13,000 bases of DNA from Pseudomonadota bacterium (GTDB taxonomy: Bacteria; Pseudomonadota; Gammaproteobacteria; Acidiferrobacterales; UBA6901): assembly GCA_021783175.1 (NCBI GenBank), contig JAJXUF010000083.1:1-13000 (forward strand), written 5' to 3'. The position numbers and the translations under genes were made by a program. Each line of letters opens with the position of its first letter. The stretch's first letter is position 1. Below, piece after piece: positions 1 to 6,308 of the stretch. The notes under the pieces are model-generated. The model ran no database searches, had not been told where the DNA came from, and saw only the letters and a list, made by a program, of their open reading frames with translations.

Positions 1-10
1 TTGTTTTTTA

Positions 11-967
11 GTGGAATTTTCACCATATTTTAGGAAAGCCAAGTCTTTGAGTGAATTTCTCGAGAAAGCAAGCAAAACACTTGCCTACCATGCGCGGCGT
101 TTTCAGCGTGGCGTGCGCAGTGCGCGCTGGGGGCTCACGCGCCCATCGGCTCGGCGCCCGATCATCGTGGTCGGCTGTTCGCGCGCCGGCACCACGCTGG
201 TCTACAAGACGCTGTCCGAATCGAGCGAGATCGGCAGCCTGCAGCGTGAAACCCACGACTACTGGACGGGCCTGCATCCGCTGGCCGAGAAGGACTGGGA
301 TACGCATGCGCTGGATGCCGGCGATGCCAGCGCGGCGGATCGCGACACCGTCAGCTGCTATTTCTACAGCTGGACCGGTCAGCATCGCTGGGTCGACAAG
401 AACAACCAGAACGGCCTGTGCGTCCCCTATCTGCAAGCACTGTTTCCCGATGCGGTGTTCGTCTTCGTCAAGCGCAGCCCGGGCGACAACGTCAATTCGC
501 TGATCGAGGGCTGGCGCAAGCCAGACGAATTCGCGACCTGGTCAAATGATCTGCCAGCGAACGTGGCGGTGGAGCACGGGCAATTGCGCCAGTGGTGCTT
601 CTTTCTGGCCGATGGCTGGCGCAATTATGTGAATGCGCCGGTCGAGGACGTGGCGGCGTTCCAATATGCCGCCATCAACCAGGCCATCCTCGATGCCAAG
701 GCCAGCGTGCCTGGCGGGCAATGGGTCGAGGTGTTCTACGAGGATTTCCTGCGCGATCCGGTCGCCACCTTCCGCCAGATGTTCGAGGCCTGCGGCCTGA
801 CATTCGATTCGCGCTTGCAGGCTCACTGCGCCGATGTGCTAGATATTCCCTACAACGCTTTTTCCGAAATCCGTCTGGACAAATGGAAGGACGGCCACAA
901 CCGGGACAAGATCGAACGCGTGCTGCCGCAGGTGGCCGAGGTGGCTGCACGGATGGGGTACCGATGA
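11..967 (+). CDS. PAPS-dependent sulfotransferase family protein (5' end uncertain)
   Basis: Predicted cytoplasmic sulfotransferase that would move a sulfuryl group from PAPS to a carbohydrate or other hydroxyl acceptor. The 5'-phosphosulfate loop is clear at residues 55-62 (GCSRAGTT), directly after a hydrophobic strand (PIIVV). The 3'-phosphate site follows at about 152-168: a strand ending in FVKRSPGDN, with R155 and S163 at the expected places. A YEDFLRDP segment at 243-250 and a C-terminal KWKDGHNRDK at 291-300 also fit the family. Length (318 residues) is normal. The start is uncertain: the GTG at 11 has only ten bases upstream in the window, and the frame stays open to the left edge. 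A TTG at 47 preceded by AGGAAAG (32-38) is an alternative. The stop overlaps the next start by 4 bases (ATGA), which implies translational coupling. The acceptor is unknown; the surrounding genes suggest a polysaccharide. Confidence 0.88.
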   Translation: MEFSPYFRKAKSLSEFLEKASKTLAYHARRFQRGVRSARWGLTRPSARRPIIVVGCSRAGTTLVYKTLSESSEIGSLQRETHDYWTGLHPLAEKDWDTHALDAGDASAADRDTVSCYFYSWTGQHRWVDKNNQNGLCVPYLQALFPDAVFVFVKRSPGDNVNSLIEGWRKPDEFATWSNDLPANVAVEHGQLRQWCFFLADGWRNYVNAPVEDVAAFQYAAINQAILDAKASVPGGQWVEVFYEDFLRDPVATFRQMFEACGLTFDSRLQAHCADVLDIPYNAFSEIRLDKWKDGHNRDKIERVLPQVAEVAARMGYR

Positions 968-2157
968 CAGGATCGGCACTCGTCCTGGCAATGCTTCTGC
1001 TCTTGTGGGCAGGCGTTCTGCTGGCGTTCGCCGGGCCGCTCGCCGCACGCTGGCGCGAGCCGGTGCTGCGCCGGGGGGTGCTCATCATCGAGAGCGACGA
1101 CTGGGGAGCGGGGCCGCTCGCACAGGCGGACGCGCTGATCCGCCTGTCGACCCTGCTGCAGCGCATACGCGATCGCAGCGGGCGCCCCGCTGTGATGACG
1201 CTGGGGGTGGTGCTGGAGGTGCCGGACGGCGCGCGCATCGCGGCGACCGATTGCTCGGAATATCACGCTCTGCCGCTCGGCGACGAGCGTTTCGAGGAGG
1301 TGCGCGCGGCGATGCGGGCGGGTATCGAGGCAGGCGTGTTTGCGCCGCAACTACATGGCCAGTGCCACTACTGGCCGCCAGCCTTGCTGGCTGTCGCACA
1401 GAAGGATGTCGCGGTCCGGAATTGGCTCGCTGCACCGGAACCCGCCGCGACCGAAGCGCTTCCCTCCCCTCTCCAAAGCCGCTGGGTCGATGCATCGAGC
1501 CTGCCGTCACGAGCGCTGTCGAATGAAGCAATTCAGCAAGGTGTCGCGGCTGAGGCTGCGGCGTATCGGGCAGTCTTCGGCCGGGCGCCGCAGGTGGCGG
1601 TCGCTACTACGTTTGTCTGGAACGACACGGTCGAGGCGGCCTGGGCTCGCGCCGGGGTCGACGTCGTCATCACGCCCGGCCATCGCGCCACCTGTCGCAA
1701 CGATGCCGGGGAGCCCGCGTGCATTGATGCCGTCCCGCTTACCGGTGAGCGTTCACGCGCGGGGCAAACCTACCTGACACGCGATGTGTATCTGGAGCCT
1801 GCATTGGGCCATACGCCGCAGCGCATGGTGGACGGGCTCAAGGCACGCACCCGGCAGGGGCGTGCCTGCCTGGTGGAGACACACCGCTTCAATTTCCTGC
1901 AGGCGCAGGATGCCAGTCTTGCAACGCTCGAGGCGGGCTTGAACGCGTCGTTGTCCGCATGTCCGAACGTGCGTTTTCTCACGCCGCTTGAACTGGGACA
2001 TGCGATCCAGAGGCGTGACCCGGCCTGGATCGAGACGCGACTGAGGTGGCGGCTCGGTGCCTGGCGCGCTCGCCTCGACGAGATTCCACGTTTCCGTCGC
2101 GTGGCCCGCTTAAGCGGCCTGGTGCTGCCGCTGGCCTTGCTGGAGCGTGCGGCATGA
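964..2157 (+). CDS. Divergent polysaccharide deacetylase-like protein with N-terminal membrane anchor
   Basis: A 397-residue protein that starts with a single hydrophobic segment (residues 4-24, rich in L/A/V) and would be anchored in the inner membrane. The rest resembles the NodB/carbohydrate esterase 4 fold only at key points: an acidic pair after a strand (IIESDDWG, D45-D46), an HxxxH pair (H131 and H135 in LHGQCHYW), and a late strand with VETHRFNF (H307) that could supply the last catalytic histidine. The usual TFDDG and RxPYG strings are absent, so deacetylase activity is inferred, and a different hydrolase activity on a glycan is possible. The ATG at 964 is chosen because it overlaps the sulfotransferase stop (ATGA) and begins the hydrophobic segment. 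The frame is open further upstream, but only as a shadow of the sulfotransferase gene. The stop again overlaps the next start by 4 bases. Confidence 0.72.
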   Translation: MTGSALVLAMLLLLWAGVLLAFAGPLAARWREPVLRRGVLIIESDDWGAGPLAQADALIRLSTLLQRIRDRSGRPAVMTLGVVLEVPDGARIAATDCSEYHALPLGDERFEEVRAAMRAGIEAGVFAPQLHGQCHYWPPALLAVAQKDVAVRNWLAAPEPAATEALPSPLQSRWVDASSLPSRALSNEAIQQGVAAEAAAYRAVFGRAPQVAVATTFVWNDTVEAAWARAGVDVVITPGHRATCRNDAGEPACIDAVPLTGERSRAGQTYLTRDVYLEPALGHTPQRMVDGLKARTRQGRACLVETHRFNFLQAQDASLATLEAGLNASLSACPNVRFLTPLELGHAIQRRDPAWIETRLRWRLGAWRARLDEIPRFRRVARLSGLVLPLALLERAA

Positions 2158-3083
2158 GTCCGCGGTTCTCGGTCATCATCCCCGCGTTCAATGCGGCATC
2201 GACGCTGGTGCGCGCGATCGAGTCGGTGCGCGCGCAAAGCTGGCCGGCGCACGAAATCATCGTGGTCGACGACGGCTCGACCGATGCTACCGCCGACGTC
2301 GCACGCCGGTTTGGCGAGGGGGTGCGACTGATCCGGCAAGCCAACAGCGGGGTCTCGGTGGCGCGCAATGCGGGGGCGGCGGCGGCTACGGGCGACTGGC
2401 TGGCGTTTCTCGACGCCGACGACTGGTATGCGCCCGACCGCATCAGGCTGCATGCGGAATGGATTGCCGAAGATGCCGGATTGGACTGCCTGACCGGCGA
2501 TTACGAATACCGCGATGATGCCGGCGGGTTGCTCGGCAGCTCGATGGCGCAGCATGAATCGGGGCGCCTGCTGCTTGACAAGGCCGCGGGCAGGGCACGG
2601 GTCGTGATGGACGCCCCCGCGGAAATCACCGCTTTCGTCGCCGACCATTTCGGCGACACGCATACGCTGTCGGTGCCGCGCGCACGCTTTATCGAACTGG
2701 GCGGCTACCCGGGCGGCTTCAAGGTCTGCGAGGACGTGCATTTCCTCACCCGACTGGTGGCGAAGAGTCGCCGCATCGGCGTGATTTGCCAAAGCCTCGG
2801 GGTGTACGTGATTCACGGCGGCAGCGCCACGCGCCGCAATCCGCTGGCGGCGCAGCAGGAAAACGTGCGTACGCTGACGGATCTGGTGCGCCTGGCGGAC
2901 AAGTTTCCCGCACCGGTCAGGCGGGGGGTGGCTGCGCGCATGTTCAGCGCCCGCTATAACCTCGGCTGCGTCCTGAGCAAAAGTGGCCGGCGCGTCGCGG
3001 CCGTCCATGCCGTGCTGCCCCTGCTCGTCGCGCATCCCGGCTGGCCGAGCCTGCGCGCCGTGCTGTCGATGCTGAGGGGGTGA
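2154..3083 (+). CDS. Glycosyltransferase family 2
   Basis: A 309-residue GT-A inverting glycosyltransferase. The N-terminal strand FSVIIPAFNA (5-14) and VVDDGSTD (37-44) form the nucleotide-sugar site. The conserved SVARNAGA (68-75) is followed by the metal-binding FLDADDW (85-91). CEDVHFLTRL (192-201) carries the likely catalytic E193-D194 pair. No transmembrane helix is obvious, so the enzyme is probably cytoplasmic and may be membrane-associated. The start is the ATG that overlaps the preceding stop as ATGA, with GGAG about ten bases upstream. The open frame before it encodes nothing GT-like. Donor and acceptor sugars cannot be read from the sequence. It sits between the deacetylase-like gene and the GT4 gene in an apparent operon, which supports a role in repeat-unit assembly. 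Confidence 0.92.
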   Translation: MSPRFSVIIPAFNAASTLVRAIESVRAQSWPAHEIIVVDDGSTDATADVARRFGEGVRLIRQANSGVSVARNAGAAAATGDWLAFLDADDWYAPDRIRLHAEWIAEDAGLDCLTGDYEYRDDAGGLLGSSMAQHESGRLLLDKAAGRARVVMDAPAEITAFVADHFGDTHTLSVPRARFIELGGYPGGFKVCEDVHFLTRLVAKSRRIGVICQSLGVYVIHGGSATRRNPLAAQQENVRTLTDLVRLADKFPAPVRRGVAARMFSARYNLGCVLSKSGRRVAAVHAVLPLLVAHPGWPSLRAVLSMLRG

Positions 3084-3087
3084 GCGC

Positions 3088-4248
3088 GTGAACCGGCTGT
3101 TGGTGCTGACCGAACTGTTCCTGCCGACCAAGGGCGGCACCGCGGTGTGGGCCGCCGAGGTCTACAAGCGGCTCGGTGGCAAGGAAATCCACATCGTTAC
3201 CGCCGACGTGCCGGGCGCTGCGGCCGTCGACACGGTGCATCCCAATTCGATCCACCGGCTGAGCCTCAAGCGGGTCGCCTGGCTGCGCCCCGAGTCGCTG
3301 GCGATGTATGCGCGCTTTTTCTTCAAGGCGCTGATCCTGGGGCTCACCCATCGCTTCGATGCGATCCATGCCTTTCGCGCCTTGCCCGAAGGGCTGGTGG
3401 CGTGGGCGGTGGCGCGGCTGACGTTTTGCCCCGTCGTCGTCTATGCTCACGGCGAGGAACTCACCACCTGGGGACGGGGCGGCAAATACGAGGCCATGCG
3501 CTTCGCCCTGCGCCACGCCGACCATGTCATCGCCAACAGCGAGCACACGCGCGATACGCTGCGGGAAATGGGTATCGATGAGGCGCGAATCAGCATCATT
3601 TATCCGGGGGTGGATGTGTCGATATTCCGTCCCGGACTCGATGTCACCGGTCTGCGCGAAAATCTCGGTATCCGCGCTGACGAAAGGCTGGTGTTCTCGG
3701 TCGGCCGCCTGTCGCGCCGGAAAGGCTTTGACCAGGTGATCCAGGCAGTCGAGCACTTGCATGCTGAGGGCATTCCGTTGCGCTACGTGATCGCGGGTGT
3801 CGGTGAGGATGCCAATTATCTTGACGACTTGATTGCGGCACATCATGTGCAGCATATTGTCCACCGCATCGGCGCCGTGAGCGAAGTCGATCTGCCGCGC
3901 TGGCTGAACGCGTGCGACGTGTTTGCCATGCCCAATCGCGAGATCAACGGAGATAATGAGGGCTTCGGTATGGTGTTCATCGAGGCGTCTGCGTGCGGGA
4001 AGCCCTGCCTTGCAGGAATTGATGGAGGGACCGCGGCGGCGGTTAAGGATGGCGAGACTGGTTTAAGAGTGAATGGCAAAGACACCGGCGCAGTGACATC
4101 TGGGCTGCGCGACTTAATAGTTGACCCGGACTTTGCGCGTCAATTAGGTGAACAGGGACGTTGCCGGGTGCATGCCGATTTTGCATGGGAACGCGTTGCT
4201 GAAAAAACTACGAAAATTGATCGTTATAACCGCCTGATAAAGGAGTAG
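3088..4248 (+). CDS. Glycosyltransferase family 4 (GT-B fold)
   Basis: A 386-residue retaining glycosyltransferase of the GT4 type, with two Rossmann-like halves. The N-terminal half has the acceptor-side glycine motif PTKGGTAVW (13-21) and a VIANSEHTRD strand-turn (147-156). The C-terminal half has VFSVGRLSRRKGFD (202-215) for nucleotide-sugar phosphate contacts, and the hallmark EX7E pair E291/E299 in EGFGMVFIEASACGKP. It starts at GTG 3088, four bases after the previous stop, with a purine-rich GAGGGGGTGAG stretch just upstream. The last 200 bases or so are visibly less GC-rich and use codons such as TTA, ATA and AAA that the first part avoids, so the composition shift of the next two genes begins inside this gene. 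It probably transfers a sugar from a nucleotide donor to a lipid-linked glycan in the cytoplasm. The specific sugar is unknown. Confidence 0.93.
   Translation: MNRLLVLTELFLPTKGGTAVWAAEVYKRLGGKEIHIVTADVPGAAAVDTVHPNSIHRLSLKRVAWLRPESLAMYARFFFKALILGLTHRFDAIHAFRALPEGLVAWAVARLTFCPVVVYAHGEELTTWGRGGKYEAMRFALRHADHVIANSEHTRDTLREMGIDEARISIIYPGVDVSIFRPGLDVTGLRENLGIRADERLVFSVGRLSRRKGFDQVIQAVEHLHAEGIPLRYVIAGVGEDANYLDDLIAAHHVQHIVHRIGAVSEVDLPRWLNACDVFAMPNREINGDNEGFGMVFIEASACGKPCLAGIDGGTAAAVKDGETGLRVNGKDTGAVTSGLRDLIVDPDFARQLGEQGRCRVHADFAWERVAEKTTKIDRYNRLIKE
4240..4245 (+). promoter_or_regulatory. Ribosome binding site AAGGAG for the TPR protein gene
   Basis: AAGGAG lies immediately before the TAG stop of the GT4 gene and seven bases before the ATG at 4253. 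The next gene would therefore be translated by ribosomes terminating on, or re-recruited at, the end of the GT4 message. It is the clearest Shine-Dalgarno sequence in the window and settles the start at 4253. Confidence 0.75.
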
Positions 4249-4252
4249 CTGG

Positions 4253-5116
4253 ATGAGACTGCATTCACTTAAATATCTGGTTTTTGTTTTTATGCTGCAA
4301 CTCCAGTCGCACACGGCAAACGCCATTGAGCCCTTCGCAGTTACTGAAGGGGAATTGACCCAGATGCCCGAATACTGTCAAGCAAAGTATGGGAGAGACC
4401 GCGGCAATCGAGCGATCGTCGAGAAATGGCGCGGGATTTATGGGGACCAGAACTGGTTGAACATGCATCACTATTGTGACGCGTTAAAATTTATTGTCAG
4501 GGCCAACAAGAGCTTGGGCAACAAAGCTGATTTGAGATACGACCTTGAGCAGGCGGGGCACTCAATTGAACATCTGCTTACTGTCGAGCAGACTCCCGAC
4601 TGGATACTAAGACCAGAAGCGCATGTCAACCTAGGGAAGGTGTACCTTCGTTTGGCACAATTCGGGCGGGGATACGAAGGCAAAGCGATTCAAAATTTTG
4701 AAAAAGCCAAATTGATTCGACCGGATTATGAACCTGCATATAGTGCTTTGAGTGATTATTATGCTGGGAAGGGGCAAAAGCAGAAAGCACTCAATTTCAT
4801 CGAAGACGGCCTCAGGCACTCTCCTGATTCAAAGCAATTGATGCGACGCTTCAAAGCTCTCGGGGGAAAAACACCACCGGCACCATTAGTTGTTTCACGG
4901 CCAGTTGTGCCTGATGAGGCAAATAATGCACCGGTAAAGCAGGTGCAGCCAGAATCGGACGGCGTTTCAAGCGCCCCGCTACCTGATCTGCCTGCTTCTT
5001 CATCACAACCGGAGCCGGAAAAACAAAGTTACCCGTCCCCTATTGGGAGTCCTTCCAACCCCTGGTGTCGTTTTTGCCCGGACACTGAGAATACATCACC
5101 GGTCAAGAGCAAATAA
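4253..5116 (+). CDS. Exported tetratricopeptide-repeat protein with proline-rich tail
   Basis: A 287-residue protein with an apparent Sec signal peptide (residues 1-24, hydrophobic LVFVFML core, probable cut after ANA), so it is expected in the periplasm or outside the cell. Residues 120-200 look like two or three tetratricopeptide repeats: HVNLGKVYLRLAQFGRG, then KAIQNFEKAKLIRPDYEPAY, then SDYYAGKGQKQKALNFIEDG. From about 205 to 270 the chain becomes a proline/serine-rich, probably disordered tail that ends near PWCRFCPD, a CxxC pair (C272, C275). Two further cysteines lie at 42 and 75. There is no lipobox. TPR proteins near glycan genes often act as scaffolds for assembly or secretion machinery; that role is inference. 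The gene has clearly lower GC (35% in the line 4681-4740) than the genes before it. Its start is supported by AAGGAG seven bases upstream. Confidence 0.75.
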   Translation: MRLHSLKYLVFVFMLQLQSHTANAIEPFAVTEGELTQMPEYCQAKYGRDRGNRAIVEKWRGIYGDQNWLNMHHYCDALKFIVRANKSLGNKADLRYDLEQAGHSIEHLLTVEQTPDWILRPEAHVNLGKVYLRLAQFGRGYEGKAIQNFEKAKLIRPDYEPAYSALSDYYAGKGQKQKALNFIEDGLRHSPDSKQLMRRFKALGGKTPPAPLVVSRPVVPDEANNAPVKQVQPESDGVSSAPLPDLPASSSQPEPEKQSYPSPIGSPSNPWCRFCPDTENTSPVKSK

Positions 5117-5205
5117 GACCAGGTTGATAAATCTCAAGGCCAATTTTTATTGGCAGAAGTTAAGACAACCATTCCAATCTGCGACATATATTTGCGATCA
5201 ATCAA
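5117..5205. other. Short AT-rich intergenic gap between TPR gene and GT8-like gene
   Basis: Eighty-nine bases, AT-rich. It contains one small inverted repeat, GCCAA (5139-5143) and TTGGC (5150-5154), around a TTTTTA loop. The stem is only five pairs and no T-run follows it, so it is not a convincing terminator. A TTGATA at 5124 could be a -35 box, but no good -10 box is seen at the usual spacing. No clear ribosome binding site precedes the ATG at 5206. Confidence 0.4.
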
Positions 5206-6120
5206 ATGCTTTATCAATTAAAGGATAGGTATCGAAGGCTGCTGTTTCAACTCGCATGTCGCTCCATCTTGAAATCGGCGCCCATCGTGGCAAATCCAGA
5301 GTATGGCGTCGCATTGCTCACGCAACTGCAGCATAAGGACGTCTTGCTTGCCTTGATAGCGCTGAAAACCTTTTCCGCTCATGTGCCAATTGGGTCATTT
5401 CATGTCCTGAACGATGGTTCGTTGACATCGGGAGATATCAGTTTACTTAGAAGCCACTTCAAGGAGGTCATGTTTCATGGCATGGATGCTGCCAAGAATA
5501 GTTGTTGCCCTACCGGCGGTTGCTGGGAGCGCCTGCTGACGATCGCAGAACTCGTCAAGGAAAATTATGTTATCCAGCTTGACAGTGACACCCTGGCCCT
5601 GGACAAACTGCCTGAGATTATCGATTGCATACACTCGAATAGATCGTTTGTGATTGGGACATGGGATAACCAGACTATCGAGTCCATGGCGGAACGCCGC
5701 GAGCAGGCAAATAAGGCCGCGTCAGGATCTGCTGGTAAACTTCACATCCAGATCACGGCTGAATCCAACTTCGACAAATTAGTGCGTTTCAATGAACTAC
5801 GGTATGTGCGTGGCTGTGCCGGTTTCACCGGGTTTGCCAAACAAAGCTTTAGCCTCAGCTTCGTTGAAGAGATTTCAGGCCAAATGTCCAACGCTCTAGG
5901 CGACAGATGGCGTGAATGGGGTAGTGAGCAAGTCATGTCCAATATTGTTGTTGCGAATACAAAAGACTGTTACGTGTTGCCACATCCAAAATATTGTGAC
6001 TGTACGAAGATCAAACACGGGGAAACGGTTTTCATACACTTCATTGGTAGTTGCCGCTTTTCCGGCAGAACTTATGCCAGGCTCGCAAAAAATGCGACAT
6101 CGCGATTAAGGGGAAATTAG
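5206..6120 (+). CDS. Putative GT-A fold glycosyltransferase, GT8-like, family unclear
   Basis: A 304-residue protein not assigned to a named family. Features visible by eye suggest a GT-A nucleotide-diphospho-sugar transferase: an alternating strand/helix N-terminal half, a YVIQLDSDTLALD segment (121-133) whose DSD (126-128) fits a metal-binding DxD, and a late FIHFIGSCRFSG (277-287) whose H278 resembles the C-terminal metal-ligand histidine of GT8-like enzymes. VRGCAGFTGF (201-210) could line the acceptor or donor site. It has ten cysteines, unusual for a cytoplasmic enzyme of this size. There is no signal peptide or clear membrane helix. The frame is closed by TAA at 5161, and ATG 5206 is the first standard start, although it lacks a good ribosome binding site. 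GC is about 50% at 5221-5280, below the flanking genes. It is the last plus-strand gene before the convergent junction. A non-GT member of the same fold is possible. Confidence 0.68.
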   Translation: MLYQLKDRYRRLLFQLACRSILKSAPIVANPEYGVALLTQLQHKDVLLALIALKTFSAHVPIGSFHVLNDGSLTSGDISLLRSHFKEVMFHGMDAAKNSCCPTGGCWERLLTIAELVKENYVIQLDSDTLALDKLPEIIDCIHSNRSFVIGTWDNQTIESMAERREQANKAASGSAGKLHIQITAESNFDKLVRFNELRYVRGCAGFTGFAKQSFSLSFVEEISGQMSNALGDRWREWGSEQVMSNIVVANTKDCYVLPHPKYCDCTKIKHGETVFIHFIGSCRFSGRTYARLAKNATSRLRGN

Positions 6121-6308
6121 TTTCTGGGAGCCTGCGGTTGATCAACATTAATGAAGCGAATCATTCCATATCGTTTTTCGTTGCAGGTAATGCGTAGAGG
6201 GGAAACAGAAGGTTTGGGGGCGTGAGTCGTTGTCACCTTTTTAGCGGGCGGCTGCCTGCAAGCCCGGTCGGCTGGGGACATGAGAAATGTGGATATGCGC
6301 GGAATTGT
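6121..6308. other. Convergent intergenic region
   Basis: This 188-base gap separates the ends of two head-to-head transcription units. No convincing coding frame is seen. A CGGGC (6245-6249) and GCCCG (6262-6266) pair can fold but has no T-run beside it, so a classical bidirectional terminator was not found. The composition is mixed and AT-richer than the flanking arms. Confidence 0.4.

Noticed and set aside
592..963. Upstream extension of the deacetylase-like gene to 592
   Set aside because: It would overlap the sulfotransferase in another frame; the ATG at 964 gives an ATGA overlap and a proper hydrophobic N-terminus.
1770..3140. A 456-codon open frame on the minus strand
   Set aside because: It lies antisense to the deacetylase-like and GT2 genes, has arginine/histidine/alanine-heavy sequence without domain motifs, and is a usual shadow frame of high-GC coding DNA.
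2944..3864. A 306-codon open frame on the minus strand
   Set aside because: Antisense to the GT2 end and most of the GT4 gene; no recognisable motif, whereas the plus strand has complete GT signatures.
5124..5160. Possible promoter before the GT8-like gene
   Set aside because: A TTGATA is present but no acceptable -10 hexamer occurs at 16-18 bases, and AT-rich sequence yields such matches by chance.
6240..6275. Possible bidirectional terminator in the convergent gap
   Set aside because: Only a five-pair stem with a 12-base loop and no adjacent T-run on either strand; not enough to call.
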